Shown: in pieces, positions 29,271 through 38,078 of the stretch
Layout: every line of letters starts with the position of its first letter
Numbering within the stretch: the stretch's first letter is position 1
Assembly (NCBI GenBank): GCA_945889625.1
Contig: CAMDCE010000004.1
Span: forward strand, 90,405 to 154,404
Direction: 5' to 3'
From: Asaia bogorensis
Lineage (GTDB): Bacteria > Pseudomonadota > Alphaproteobacteria > Reyranellales > Reyranellaceae
DNA: 64,000 nt
Position numbers and translations under genes: made by a program
Notes under the pieces: generated by a model
Databases searched by the model: none
The model's input: the letters and a program-made list of their open reading frames with translations, nothing else
Told to the model about the DNA's origin: nothing

Positions 29271-30109
29271 CAGGCGGCGCGATAAAACGGCTTGTCGCCG
29301 CACACCGTCACGCGGTGGCCATAGCGGCGGTGCGGGAAGTAGTCGAACATGGCGTGGTGCTGGGCACAGCGGTTGTCCCAGAACGCCACCGAGTTGGCCT
29401 GCCATTTGAAGCGGCACTGGAACTCCGGCGTCTCGATGTGGCGGTAGAGCATTTCCAACAGCGCGTCGCTCTCGTTCTTGCGCAGCTGAGGGATGCGCAG
29501 CGTGAAGCCGCGGTTGACGTACAGTCCCTGCTTGCCAGTCACCGGATGGGTGCGCACCACCGGATGTTCGGCGTTGGGGAACTTGATGTCGTCGCGGTCG
29601 GTCGCCTTGGCGCGGTAGTAGTGTGCCTTGGAGCTGTCGTGCAGCGCGGTCAGGCCCTGCAGCATCTGCTTGATCGGCCCGGACAGGGTCTCGTAGGCGC
29701 GGTAGGTGTTGGCGAACAGCGTATCGCCGCCGCCGTCGGGCGGCACTTCGGTGAGATGGAGGATCGAGCCCATCGGCGGCTCGAGGTCGCACGACACGTC
29801 GGAGTGCCAGTCCTCGCCGGCCACGTGCTTGGAGTTCTCGTCGGCCTTGATGACCAGGATCTCGGGATGCTCCTTGAATGCGATCGGCGCGTTGGGGTGC
29901 ACATGCAGCGGCCCGAAGCGGCGGCCGAAATCCTTGTGCTGGTCGATCGACATCTTCTGGTCGCGGAAGAAGATCACCAGATTGTCCATCAGCGCATCGT
30001 GCACTTCCTGGAACTGCTGGTTGCCCAGGGGTTTGGCGAGATCGACGCCGAAGATCTCCGCGCCGATGGTCGGGGTGAGCTTGCGCACATCGATCGACTG
30101 GTAGGCCAT
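29270..30109 (-). CDS. TauD/TfdA-family 2-oxoglutarate-dependent dioxygenase
   Basis: 279 residues from the ATG at 30107-30109, which has GGGAGGAAACAAG directly upstream. It shows the N-terminal IGAEIFGVDLAKPL, the iron-binding HxD (WHSDVSCDLEPP) and the distal His/Arg region (NRCAQHHAMFDYFPHRRYGHRVTV). Enzymes of this family hydroxylate taurine, alkylsulfates, phenoxyacetates or similar substrates with Fe(II) and 2-oxoglutarate. The gene is divergent from an IclR regulator and translationally coupled to a Bug binding protein. Confidence 0.9.
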   Translation of the reverse strand: MAYQSIDVRKLTPTIGAEIFGVDLAKPLGNQQFQEVHDALMDNLVIFFRDQKMSIDQHKDFGRRFGPLHVHPNAPIAFKEHPEILVIKADENSKHVAGEDWHSDVSCDLEPPMGSILHLTEVPPDGGGDTLFANTYRAYETLSGPIKQMLQGLTALHDSSKAHYYRAKATDRDDIKFPNAEHPVVRTHPVTGKQGLYVNRGFTLRIPQLRKNESDALLEMLYRHIETPEFQCRFKWQANSVAFWDNRCAQHHAMFDYFPHRRYGHRVTVCGDKPFYRAA

Positions 30110-30215
30110 CCTTGTTTCCTCCCGAGCTCGGGCTCGTGGGACGGCAAGATACGCCTGTCGCGGCGCGATGCTCGGGCAAAGTCGACAAAGTCCGTATTGC
30201 GGACTAGCGTGCGGC

Positions 30216-30953
30216 ATGGCCTCCAAAGCCGTCATCGAGCCGATCCGTCGCGCCTTCGCGGTGCTGGAGGCGCTGAATCAAAGGCGCTCAACCACACTCA
30301 ATGTGCTGGTCGTCGAGACCGGCCTGCCGCGGCCGACCGTGGTGCGGCTGCTCCATACCTTGATCGCCCTGGGCTATGCCTCGCGAGTCTCGCGCGAGGC
30401 GGGCTACCGGCTCACCGACCAGGTGCTCAACCTCGCAGGCGGCGTCCGCTTCATCGATCACCTTGTCGACGCCGCCATCCCGCACATGAGCCGCTTCACG
30501 CGCGAACAGGGTTGGCCGCTCTATCTCGGGACGCTCAGTGCCGGCGGCATGGCTGTCCGCCACTCGACCGCGCCGGAGAGCCCGATGTCGTTCGAAACAG
30601 CGGGCTATAACCTCAAGAGCCATGTGCTGGTCGGCGCGCTCGGCCGTGCCTGGCTCGCCTTCTGTCCCGATGAGGAACGCCGCGCCATCCTGCGCGGTAT
30701 CGACGTCCGTCAGGGACCCGCGCTCACATCGGCGCTCGAGCGCATCCGCCGCGACGGCCACGCCTTCACCGTGCCGCCCAAGCCGATGCGCATCCACGGC
30801 ATGGCCGTGCCGGTTCGCGACAAGGACCGCGTGCTCGGCTGCATCTCCATGCGCTTCCCGCGCTCGGCGATGAGCGAGACCGCGGCCGGCGCGAAATACG
30901 GCCCGCTGCTCACGGCGCTCGCGCGGGAGATCGCTGCGGATGCTGGGCGATGA
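30216..30953 (+). CDS. IclR-family transcriptional regulator
   Basis: 245 residues from the ATG at 30216. The N-terminal winged helix (IEPIRRAFAVLEALNQRRSTTLNVLVVETGLPRPTVVRLLHTL) is typical of IclR, and the C-terminal ligand domain includes HVLVGALGRAWLAFCPDEER and VPVRDKDRVLGCISMRF. It is divergent from the TauD-Bug operon across 106 bases and is the likely controller of it. Confidence 0.9.
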   Translation: MASKAVIEPIRRAFAVLEALNQRRSTTLNVLVVETGLPRPTVVRLLHTLIALGYASRVSREAGYRLTDQVLNLAGGVRFIDHLVDAAIPHMSRFTREQGWPLYLGTLSAGGMAVRHSTAPESPMSFETAGYNLKSHVLVGALGRAWLAFCPDEERRAILRGIDVRQGPALTSALERIRRDGHAFTVPPKPMRIHGMAVPVRDKDRVLGCISMRFPRSAMSETAAGAKYGPLLTALAREIAADAGR

Positions 30954-31052
30954 AGACCAGGCAACCGCCGCATCATATGCGCTCGTTTTAGCTTTTCCGT
31001 GCCTGACCCGAAGCCGACAACCTCTCGTACACAATGCATTGATCTTCCACGG

Positions 31053-31445
31053 CTAGTCAGCCCTCGCCGCGATGGTTTCGATCTCGACTTCGACACCCGA
31101 ACGGGGAAACTTGTTCACGACCAGAAGCGTGGCCGGCGGGCTGTGACCGCCCATGATTCGCCCGCGTATGCGGAAATAATCGTCCAGGACAGACTTGTCT
31201 GTGACGTAGACAGTGAATTTTACAACGTCCTCGAACGTCATGTTGGCCGCGGCGAGAATGATGCGGATGCGCTCGAAGATCACCTCAATTTGTTCCAGCG
31301 GGTCCTCGGGGACCGTACCGTCCAGGCGCGCGCCAACCTGTCCATTGCAGAACAGGAGCCTGGCGTTCGGGGGAACTTCCGTGGCGTGCGCAGCATTGCT
31401 GGAATGGGCGCAAATTCGATCGTTGAGCGTATGGACCGTCAACAT
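31053..31445 (-). CDS. RidA-family (YjgF/UK114) protein
   Basis: 130 residues from the ATG at 31443-31445 with AAGAGG upstream; an ATG at 31481 overlaps the amidase stop and is an alternative. LLFCNGQVGARLDGTVPEDPLEQIEVIFERI and DVVKFTVYVTDKS match the RidA fold, but the usual catalytic arginine region near the C-terminus reads RSGVEVEIETIA, which keeps the V-E-IE pattern. RidA proteins hydrolyse reactive enamines/imines or related amide-pathway intermediates. Coupling to the amidase gene suggests a shared catabolic route. Confidence 0.85.
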   Translation of the reverse strand: MLTVHTLNDRICAHSSNAAHATEVPPNARLLFCNGQVGARLDGTVPEDPLEQIEVIFERIRIILAAANMTFEDVVKFTVYVTDKSVLDDYFRIRGRIMGGHSPPATLLVVNKFPRSGVEVEIETIAARAD

Positions 31446-31477
31446 CGTCGCATTCCTCTTCAGCAGAGCAATTGGGC

Positions 31478-32932
31478 TCATCGTGGGTCATGGATCGGTG
31501 CGAAGCCGGGCGGGAAGTGCGCCGAGGCATGCGTTTCGGCGTCGAACGCCTGGGCGAGAGCGATCAGTTCGGCTTCGGCAAACCATGGCGCCACGAAATG
31601 GATGCCGATCGGCAGTCCGCTCTTGGAGTGACCGAACGGAATGCTGATCGCCGGGTGGCCGGTCATGTTGAACGGGATGGTGTAGGTGTACCAGGCCGAG
31701 CGCAGGTCGCCGATCGGCTTGCCGTCGACCACGAGCGGCGCGAACTGGTCCTGCGAGGCCAGGGGCGCCGGCGTCGCGACGGTGGGCGTCAGCAGGAGGT
31801 CGGTGTCGGCGAACAGCCTTTGCACCGAGCGATAGGCCGCAGTGCGGTCGAGTAGCGCCCGGCGGAGCGTCGCGACGTCGATCGCCGCACCTTCGTCGAG
31901 TGTCTTGGCGAAGGAGGGATCGAGATCGCCGCGGCGTGACTTCAGGATCTCGCCGAAACGCTCGATCTGGTTGGCGCGCAGGATCAGTCGGGCGACGTCG
32001 AGCTTCCAGTCGATCTCGCGGCCGTCCATCTCGCGGATCATGGCACCTCGCTTGTCGAGGAAGGCGATGGCGGCATTGAGCCGGGCTTCGGTGTCGGGAT
32101 CGAGATAGCCGCCGGTCAGGCGGCGAATGACGGTGACGCGCTTGCCGGCGATCGGGTCGGTCGCCGCGGTCTGCGGCCAGGCGAAGGGCGTGCGGCCGAT
32201 GGCGGCCGTCCACGGATCCCCGGGATGGCCGCGCGACATCGAGGCGAGGCCAACGCCAAGATCGGCAGGGTGCCGCGCCATGACGCCGAGATAGGTCAGT
32301 TGGCCGAACTGGTCGGGCGCCGCCTCGTGCGGCACGCGGCCGAGCGTCGCCTTCAATCCGTAGACGCCGCAGCAGGCGGCGGGAATCCGTCCCGAACCCG
32401 CGCCATCGGTCGTTATGGCGATCGGGCCGAGGCCCAGTGCTACCGACACCGCAGCACCACCGCTCGAGCCGCCCGATGTGTGCTCGCGATTCCATGGATT
32501 GCGCGTGACGCCGTGCAGGCGGCTGTCGGTCAGCACCTTGTGGCCGTATTCCGGCGTCGTGGTCTTGGCGAACAGAATGGCGTCCGCGGCGCGCCATTGG
32601 CCGATCGCGCTGGCATCGGTGTCCGGTACGTTGTCCTTCATCGTGAGCGATGCGAACGCCGTGCGCAGGCCCTTGCTCAGGATCAGGTCCTTGGCGGAGA
32701 CCGGCACGGCGGCCAGCGCGCCGAACGCCGTTCCCTGCTCGCGTCGTGCATCGAGCCTGTCGGCTGCCGCCCGCGCGCCTTCGGCATCGAGCGTGGCGAT
32801 GGGGTTGAACGGCTCGGCGCGTCTGCAACGTGCCAGCACCCCTTCGATGATGTCGCGTGCCGCGACGCTACCTGAGGTGAAGGCCCGGACAAGGGCCGCG
32901 ACGGGCCGGCCAGCGAAATCCTGATGCGTCAT
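31478..32932 (-). CDS. amidase (amidase-signature family)
   Basis: 484 residues. The amidase signature block is TSGGSSGGAAVSVALGLGPIAITTDGAGSGRIPAACCGVYGLK, which provides the Ser-cisSer pair. The catalytic Lys lies in VPVSAKDLILSKG. The usual GGS(I/V)R motif is altered to GAGSGR, but the nucleophile Ser is retained. The substrate could be an amide, carbamate or allophanate-like compound. The stop overlaps the possible upstream start of the RidA gene. Confidence 0.88.
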   Translation of the reverse strand: MTHQDFAGRPVAALVRAFTSGSVAARDIIEGVLARCRRAEPFNPIATLDAEGARAAADRLDARREQGTAFGALAAVPVSAKDLILSKGLRTAFASLTMKDNVPDTDASAIGQWRAADAILFAKTTTPEYGHKVLTDSRLHGVTRNPWNREHTSGGSSGGAAVSVALGLGPIAITTDGAGSGRIPAACCGVYGLKATLGRVPHEAAPDQFGQLTYLGVMARHPADLGVGLASMSRGHPGDPWTAAIGRTPFAWPQTAATDPIAGKRVTVIRRLTGGYLDPDTEARLNAAIAFLDKRGAMIREMDGREIDWKLDVARLILRANQIERFGEILKSRRGDLDPSFAKTLDEGAAIDVATLRRALLDRTAAYRSVQRLFADTDLLLTPTVATPAPLASQDQFAPLVVDGKPIGDLRSAWYTYTIPFNMTGHPAISIPFGHSKSGLPIGIHFVAPWFAEAELIALAQAFDAETHASAHFPPGFAPIHDPR

Positions 32933-33011
32933 CGGGTGACTATGGCGGTCGCGTAGACGTCATTCCACGACGTTGTGATAAGACTGAGGTCGTCAATCCG
33001 GAGGAGTTCGC

Positions 33012-34004
33012 ATGTCATTCCGTGCGCTGGTGCTGAGCCAGGGGGCCGACCGCAAGGTGAGTGGCGTCGTCGAGACGCTCGACGAGAGCAAGCTTCCGGC
33101 GGGCGATGTCACCGTCGCGATCGAATACTCGACGCTCAATTATAAGGACGGTCTGGTCCTGACGAGCGGCGGCGGGCTGGTGAAGAGCTGGCCGCATGTC
33201 GGCGGCATCGATTTCGCGGGAACCGTCGAGGCCTCGACGAACGTCTCCTTCAAGCCGGGCGACAAGGTGGTATTGAACGGCTGGCGCGTCGGCGAGCTGC
33301 ACTGGGGCGGCTACGCCACCAAGGCGCGGGTCAAGGGCGACTGGCTGGTGAAGCTGCCCGCCGCGATCTCGACCAAGCGTGCCATGGCGATCGGTACGGC
33401 GGGCTATACTTCCATGCTCTGCGTCATGGCCCTGGAGAAGCACGGCATCACGCCGACGTCGGGCGAGGTCGTGGTGACGGGCGCGGCGGGCGGCGTCGGC
33501 AGCGTGGCCGTCGCGATCCTGGCCAAGCTCGGCTACGCCGTCGCCGCCGCCACCGGCCGGCCGCAGGAAGGCGCCTATCTCACGTCGCTCGGCGCCAAGA
33601 CGATCATCGATCGCAAGGAGCTTACCGAGGCGCCCGACCGGCCGTTGCTGGCGGAGCGTTTTGCCGGCGTCGTCGACACGGTTTCCGGCGTGATGTTCGC
33701 CAAGGCGCTCGCCCAGCTCAAATACGGCGGTGCTGCCGCGGTGTGCGGGTTGGCGGCCGGCCCGGCTTTTCCCGGCTCCATCCTGCCGTTCATCCTGCGC
33801 GGCGTTTCGGTCTACGGCATCGACTCGGTGATGCTGCCGATGGCGCCGCGTCAGGAAGCATGGAAGCGCCTCGCTACGGACCTGCCACTCGACAAACTCG
33901 ACAGCACGGTGAGCGAGGCGGGCCTCGGCGATCTTTTGGCGCTGGCCCCAAAAATCCTCAAAGGAGAAATACGCGGCCGCGTGGTTGTCGACGTGAACAA
34001 GTGA
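33012..34004 (+). CDS. acuI: acrylyl-CoA reductase-like quinone oxidoreductase (AcuI/YhdH family)
   Basis: 330 residues of the medium-chain dehydrogenase fold without zinc ligands. Family segments are IEYSTLNYKDGLVLTSGGGLVKSWPHVGGIDFAGTV, NGWRVGELHWGGYATKARVKGDWLVKLP and the NADPH-binding VVTGAAGGVGSVAVAIL. AcuI reduces acryloyl-CoA to propionyl-CoA and so detoxifies acrylate. The ATG follows GGAG. Next to it is a beta-alanine-type transaminase, which fits a C3-acid theme, though the two are separated by a palindromic repeat. Confidence 0.85.
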   Translation: MSFRALVLSQGADRKVSGVVETLDESKLPAGDVTVAIEYSTLNYKDGLVLTSGGGLVKSWPHVGGIDFAGTVEASTNVSFKPGDKVVLNGWRVGELHWGGYATKARVKGDWLVKLPAAISTKRAMAIGTAGYTSMLCVMALEKHGITPTSGEVVVTGAAGGVGSVAVAILAKLGYAVAAATGRPQEGAYLTSLGAKTIIDRKELTEAPDRPLLAERFAGVVDTVSGVMFAKALAQLKYGGAAAVCGLAAGPAFPGSILPFILRGVSVYGIDSVMLPMAPRQEAWKRLATDLPLDKLDSTVSEAGLGDLLALAPKILKGEIRGRVVVDVNK

Positions 34005-34019
34005 TAGATACGGTGAGAC

Positions 34020-34088
34020 TGTCATCCCGAGCGTAGCGAGGGATCTTTGGGTTGCCGCTAAGGATCCCTCGCTACGCTCGGGATGACA
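34020..34088. repeat. REP-type perfect palindrome with 26-bp arms
   Basis: The arms at 34020-34045 (TGTCATCCCGAGCGTAGCGA...) and 34063-34088 are perfect complements over 26 bp with a 17-base loop. This GTCATCCCGAGCGTAGCGAGGGATC type is a widespread proteobacterial dispersed intergenic repeat whose translations give HPERSEGS-like peptides. It lies between acuI and the transaminase gene; an ATG at 34083 falls inside it and should not be used as the transaminase start. Confidence 0.85.
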
Positions 34089-34115
34089 AAACAACATTTG
34101 CTAAAGGTAGTTCCC

Positions 34116-35435
34116 ATGACGCCTCCCAACACAGCGCCGGCCAACAATCTCGAAGCCTTATTCATGCCGTTCACGGCGAACCGGCAGTTCAAGAAGAACC
34201 CGCGGATGCTGGCCAAGGCCAAGGGCGTGCACTACTGGACGCCGGAGGGACGCAAGATCATCGACGGCACGGCGGGCCTGTGGTGCGTCAATGCCGGCCA
34301 CGGCCGCGAGGAGATCAAGGTGGCGATCGCCAAGCAGCTCGACGAGATGGACTACGCGCCGTCGTTCCAGATGGGCCATCCCAAGGCGTTCGAGCTGGCG
34401 GCGCGGCACGCCGCTATGCTACCGGGCGATCTCAACCACGCCTTCTATTGCAACTCTGGCTCCGAGGCCGTCGATAGCGCGCTCAAGATCGCCCTCGCGT
34501 ATCACCGCGCCAACGGCCAGGGCACGCGCACGCGCTTTGTCGGCCGCGAGCGCGGCTATCATGGCGTCGGCTTCGGCGGCATATCCGTGGGCGGCATGGT
34601 CAACAACCGCAAATGGTTCTCCCTGCTGCCGGGCGTCGACCATCTGCCGCACACCCATCTGCCGAAGAACGCCTTCTCCAAGGGCCAGCCCGAGCATGGC
34701 GTCGAGCTTGCCGATGAACTGGAGAAGATCGTCGGCCTGCACGACGCCTCCAACATCGCCGCCGTCATCGTCGAGCCCTGCGCCGGCTCGACCGGCTACC
34801 TGCCGCCGCCCAAGGGCTATCTCGAGCGGCTGCGCCAGATCTGCGACAAGCACGGCATCCTGCTGATCTTCGACGAGGTCATCACCGGGTTCGGCCGTCT
34901 CGGCACGGCCTTCGCCGCCGACAAGTTCGGCGTCATTCCCGACCTGATGACGGTGGCCAAGGGTATCTCCAACGCCACCGTGCCGATGGGCGGCGTGTTT
35001 GTGAGGAAGCCCGTGTTCGACGGATTGATGAACGGCCCCGAGAACGCCATCGACCTGTTCCACGGCTATACCTACTCGGCCCATCCGCTGGCCTGCGCGG
35101 CGGCGTCCGCCGTGCTCGACATCTACCGCGACGAGAACCTGTTCGAGCGCTCGGCCGAGCTCTCGCCCTACTGGGAGGACGGCGTGCACTCGCTGAAGGG
35201 CCTGCCCAACGTCACCGACATCCGCAATCTCGGGCTTGCCGCCGGGATCGATCTCGCGCCCAGCGGTCCGGTCGGGACCCGCGGCTACGCGGCCTTCACC
35301 AAGGCCTTCGAGCTCGGCCTGATGGTCCGCCAGTCGGGCGATGCCATCGCCATGTCGCCGCCGCTGGTGATCGAGAAGGCGCAGATCGACGAGATCATCG
35401 ACATCACCGCCAAGACCATCAGGGCGGTCGCCTAG
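34116..35435 (+). CDS. omega-amino acid (beta-alanine)--pyruvate transaminase family protein
   Basis: 439 residues from the ATG at 34116 with AAAGGTAG upstream. It is a class-III PLP aminotransferase: LEALFMPFTANRQFKKNPRM and GVHYWTPEGRKIIDGTAGLWCVNAGHGRE are typical of beta-alanine:pyruvate transaminases. IFDEVITGFGRLG and the Schiff-base lysine in MTVAKGISNATVPMGGVFV follow. It moves the omega-amino group of beta-alanine or similar amines onto pyruvate, giving malonate semialdehyde and alanine. Exact amine donor not certain. Confidence 0.9.
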   Translation: MTPPNTAPANNLEALFMPFTANRQFKKNPRMLAKAKGVHYWTPEGRKIIDGTAGLWCVNAGHGREEIKVAIAKQLDEMDYAPSFQMGHPKAFELAARHAAMLPGDLNHAFYCNSGSEAVDSALKIALAYHRANGQGTRTRFVGRERGYHGVGFGGISVGGMVNNRKWFSLLPGVDHLPHTHLPKNAFSKGQPEHGVELADELEKIVGLHDASNIAAVIVEPCAGSTGYLPPPKGYLERLRQICDKHGILLIFDEVITGFGRLGTAFAADKFGVIPDLMTVAKGISNATVPMGGVFVRKPVFDGLMNGPENAIDLFHGYTYSAHPLACAAASAVLDIYRDENLFERSAELSPYWEDGVHSLKGLPNVTDIRNLGLAAGIDLAPSGPVGTRGYAAFTKAFELGLMVRQSGDAIAMSPPLVIEKAQIDEIIDITAKTIRAVA

Positions 35436-35469
35436 CGCGGCCGCCGCTCGCCTGCTAGGGGGGCGGGAC

Positions 35470-36888
35470 GTGGTCGTCGATCTGAGCCTCACCGTCGCCG
35501 TCGGCATCGCCGCCACGATCGCGCATTTGGCGATTGCCGGGGCGGTGACGGTCCACGTGCTGCTGAACAAGCGCAATGTCGGCGCCGCCATCTCGTGGAT
35601 GGGCATTGCCTGGCTGTCGCCGTTCCTCGGTGGCCTGCTCTACATCACCATGGGCATCAACCGCGTGAAGCGGCGCGCCAAGAGGCTGCGGCGCGAGCGA
35701 TCGCATCTCTTTGTGGTCGACGACGAGGCTCCCGATGCCGTCGGCAACGACCCGCTGGCTCCGCTGAAATATGCCGTGGGCCGCCTTACCGGGCTTCCGA
35801 TGACGAGCGGCAACAGCGCGGAGGTGCTGGCCAGCGGCGACGAGGCCTATCCGCGGATGATCGCGGCGATCGACTCGGCGGAAAGGAGCGTCGGGCTGTG
35901 CAGCTACATCTTCCGCGCCGATACCGCCGGCCGAGCGTTCATCGAGGCGCTGACCCGCGCCCATCGGCGCGGCGTGCGGGTACGGGTGTTAATCGACGGG
36001 ATCGGCGGCGGCTATTTCTGGTCGGGGACCGATATCGCCCTGCGGCGGGCCGGCGTTCCGGTCGGGCGGTTCCTGCACTCCTATTTCCCCTGGCGGATGT
36101 CGTTCCTGAACCTGCGCGACCATCGCAAGCTGCTGGTGGTCGACGGCAAGATCGCCTTCACTGGCGGGATCAATATCGGCGACGAAAACGTGCTTGCCGG
36201 GAGTCCGTCCCATCCTGTGCACGACACGCATTTCAGACTGGCGGGGCCGGTCGTCGAGCAGTTGACCGAGGCCTTTGCCGACGACTGGCTGTACGAGAGC
36301 GGCGAGAGGCTGGCGGATGATGCCTGGTTTCCTGACCTCGAGGAGGTGGGATCGGTCGCCGCCCGCGTCGTGACCTCGGGTCCCGATGAGGATCTCGAGC
36401 AGATCGAGTTCGTAGCCCAGCACGCGATCTCCTGTGCGCGGCACTCGATCATGATCGTGACGCCGTACTTTCTGCCCCCGGAGACCCTCACCACGGCGCT
36501 CGGCCTGGCTGCAATGCGTGGCATCAAGGTCGACATCGTGGTGCCTGAGCAGTCCAACCACGCCGTCATCGACTGGGCTCGTCAGGTACCGTTGCGGCCG
36601 CTGGTCGGCGCCGGCTGCAATGTCTGGCTGGGACCGCCGCCATTCGATCATTCGAAGGTGATGACGATCGACGACTCCTGGTCGCTGATCGGCAGTGCCA
36701 ATTGGGATATCCGCAGCTTCCGGCTGAATTTCGAGCTCAATGTCGAACTGCAGGACCCCGGCTTCGCCGTTCGTCTCCGCAAGGCGACGCGCACCGGCCG
36801 CCTGCTGACACTCGCTGAATTGGAAGGCGAACCCCTGGCGCGCCGCCTGCGCAACAACGCCGCGCGGCTGCTGCAGCCCTACCTTTAG
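35470..36888 (+). CDS. cls: cardiolipin synthase / phospholipase D family protein
   Basis: 472 residues from a GTG with GGGGGGCGGG upstream. Two N-terminal transmembrane helices are followed by two PLD domains whose HxK(x4)D motifs are intact: DHRKLLVVDGKIAFTGG and FDHSKVMTIDDSWSLIGSANWD. The length and layout match ClsA-type enzymes that join two phosphatidylglycerol molecules into cardiolipin at the inner membrane. The stop codon overlaps that of the convergent SGNH gene (36885-36888). Confidence 0.92.
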   Translation: MVVDLSLTVAVGIAATIAHLAIAGAVTVHVLLNKRNVGAAISWMGIAWLSPFLGGLLYITMGINRVKRRAKRLRRERSHLFVVDDEAPDAVGNDPLAPLKYAVGRLTGLPMTSGNSAEVLASGDEAYPRMIAAIDSAERSVGLCSYIFRADTAGRAFIEALTRAHRRGVRVRVLIDGIGGGYFWSGTDIALRRAGVPVGRFLHSYFPWRMSFLNLRDHRKLLVVDGKIAFTGGINIGDENVLAGSPSHPVHDTHFRLAGPVVEQLTEAFADDWLYESGERLADDAWFPDLEEVGSVAARVVTSGPDEDLEQIEFVAQHAISCARHSIMIVTPYFLPPETLTTALGLAAMRGIKVDIVVPEQSNHAVIDWARQVPLRPLVGAGCNVWLGPPPFDHSKVMTIDDSWSLIGSANWDIRSFRLNFELNVELQDPGFAVRLRKATRTGRLLTLAELEGEPLARRLRNNAARLLQPYL

Positions 36889-37931
36889 GGGGTGGGGTGC
36901 GGTGCGAGATCGGCCAATCGCGACTCCAGAATGGGCCACGCCGCGTTCTTGATCAGCAAGGCGCCGCGTGCGTTGGGATGTCCGTCGTCCGCGATCTCGA
37001 ACGCGTCGGAATTGTCGCCAATGACGTCGGCCACCTGGCCGCGGAGGTCGCGGAAGTAGATGCCTTCCTCCCGTAGCATCATCGGCAGCCAGGGGTCCTC
37101 GATTGACGGCCAGCCGGTCGTCAGCACGGTGAGCTTGACGTTTCGGGCTTCGCACCATGCCGCCATGCGCCTGAACAGCAGGCGAGCCAGCGTTTGCTCC
37201 AGGGCAAGTTCTTCCGGGTCGGGATCGTCGGTCAACGGCGTGGTCACCGTGCCGACCCCAAGATACCGGGTGGATTGTCGAAGCAGCCGGACAAAGTGGG
37301 AATGCTCGAGGAGATAACCATAGGTTCGATTGTTCTGGATCAGCGTCTTGAGGAAACTCTGCCGCTCCGAACGATCGACGCTCACCAACTCCCGACCGTC
37401 GGCCGACACGACGAACACGTCGCGCTCCACGGATCTGCGAAGATCATCGAAATTCAGGAAGACGACGACGGCAGACGGCTTCAAATCGTCTCCGAAGGCT
37501 TCCAAATAGACCAGTTGGTCAGCCGTCCCCCAACCACCCGTCGCAGCGTTCAACAACTGGAACGCTGCCGGGCCTGTGCGCGCCTCAAGCTGCTTTCGGA
37601 ATATATCGACGTAGGTTTCCTCGAGCGCCAGGCCAATGCCGAGAGTGAAAGAGTCGCCCAGTATCAGGACGCGAACCGCCTGCGGATTTGGCTCTGCCCT
37701 GTTGCGCTGGTGCTTGGAATTTGTTTCGTAGGTAACGATGCGTCCGCCGATCTCGTGTCGGCTAACGCTGGAGGGCTTGTTTATCAGGATGCCTTGCGGT
37801 CCGTTGACATACCACGACTCGGCGAATGGCTGAGGCGCCACCAGCCTGGTCGCAACTTCGGCAAGACCGAATCCGACGACGATCCCCGCAACCGAGGCTA
37901 CGTAGTTGTAGAAAATTCGGCGCTCGCGCAT
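36885..37931 (-). CDS. membrane-anchored SGNH/GDSL-hydrolase-like protein
   Basis: 348 residues from the ATG at 37929-37931. One N-terminal helix (YVASVAGIVVGFGLAEVATRLV), then the block-I motif VLILGDSFTLGIGL with the nucleophile Ser, the Gly and Asn blocks LLNAATGGWGTADQLVYLEAFG and FLNFDD, and the block-V DDGHPNARG with the catalytic Asp and His. All catalytic residues are visible. Such anchored SGNH enzymes often esterify or de-esterify cell-surface glycans. An upstream extension into the palindromic repeats is open but not credible. Confidence 0.78.
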   Translation of the reverse strand: MRERRIFYNYVASVAGIVVGFGLAEVATRLVAPQPFAESWYVNGPQGILINKPSSVSRHEIGGRIVTYETNSKHQRNRAEPNPQAVRVLILGDSFTLGIGLALEETYVDIFRKQLEARTGPAAFQLLNAATGGWGTADQLVYLEAFGDDLKPSAVVVFLNFDDLRRSVERDVFVVSADGRELVSVDRSERQSFLKTLIQNNRTYGYLLEHSHFVRLLRQSTRYLGVGTVTTPLTDDPDPEELALEQTLARLLFRRMAAWCEARNVKLTVLTTGWPSIEDPWLPMMLREEGIYFRDLRGQVADVIGDNSDAFEIADDGHPNARGALLIKNAAWPILESRLADLAPHPTP

Positions 37932-37943
37932 CGGCTGTCTAGA

Positions 37944-38000
37944 GCATATTCCGTCCGGCTGAGGCGGGCAAACGCGCGCGATCAGCCGGACGGAATATGC
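37944..38000. repeat. 19-bp perfect inverted repeat
   Basis: GCATATTCCGTCCGGCTGA (37944-37962) and its exact complement (37982-38000) flank a 19-base loop just upstream of the SGNH gene start. It is directly followed by a second palindrome, so the two probably form one dispersed intergenic element. Confidence 0.7.
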
Positions 38001-38029
38001 CGTTGAAGGAAATGCTTCGTACGACGCGT

Positions 38030-38072
38030 TTCCGGTCAAATGGAATCGCGGAGCGGTTCAATTTGACCGGAA
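38030..38072. repeat. long imperfect palindrome
   Basis: The outer arms TTCCGGTCAAAT (38030-38041) and ATTTGACCGGAA (38061-38072) are perfect; the inner arms GAATCGC and GCGGTTC pair with one G-T. The stem lies between the 5' end of the SGNH gene and the 3' end of the endonuclease/phosphatase gene. It may act as a transcript end for the latter. Confidence 0.65.
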
Positions 38073-38078
38073 GCCGCA

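Noticed and set aside
34083..34115. ATG at 34083 as start of the transaminase
   Set aside because: It lies in the arm of a palindromic repeat and has no ribosome-binding site, whereas the ATG at 34116 has AAAGGTAG upstream.
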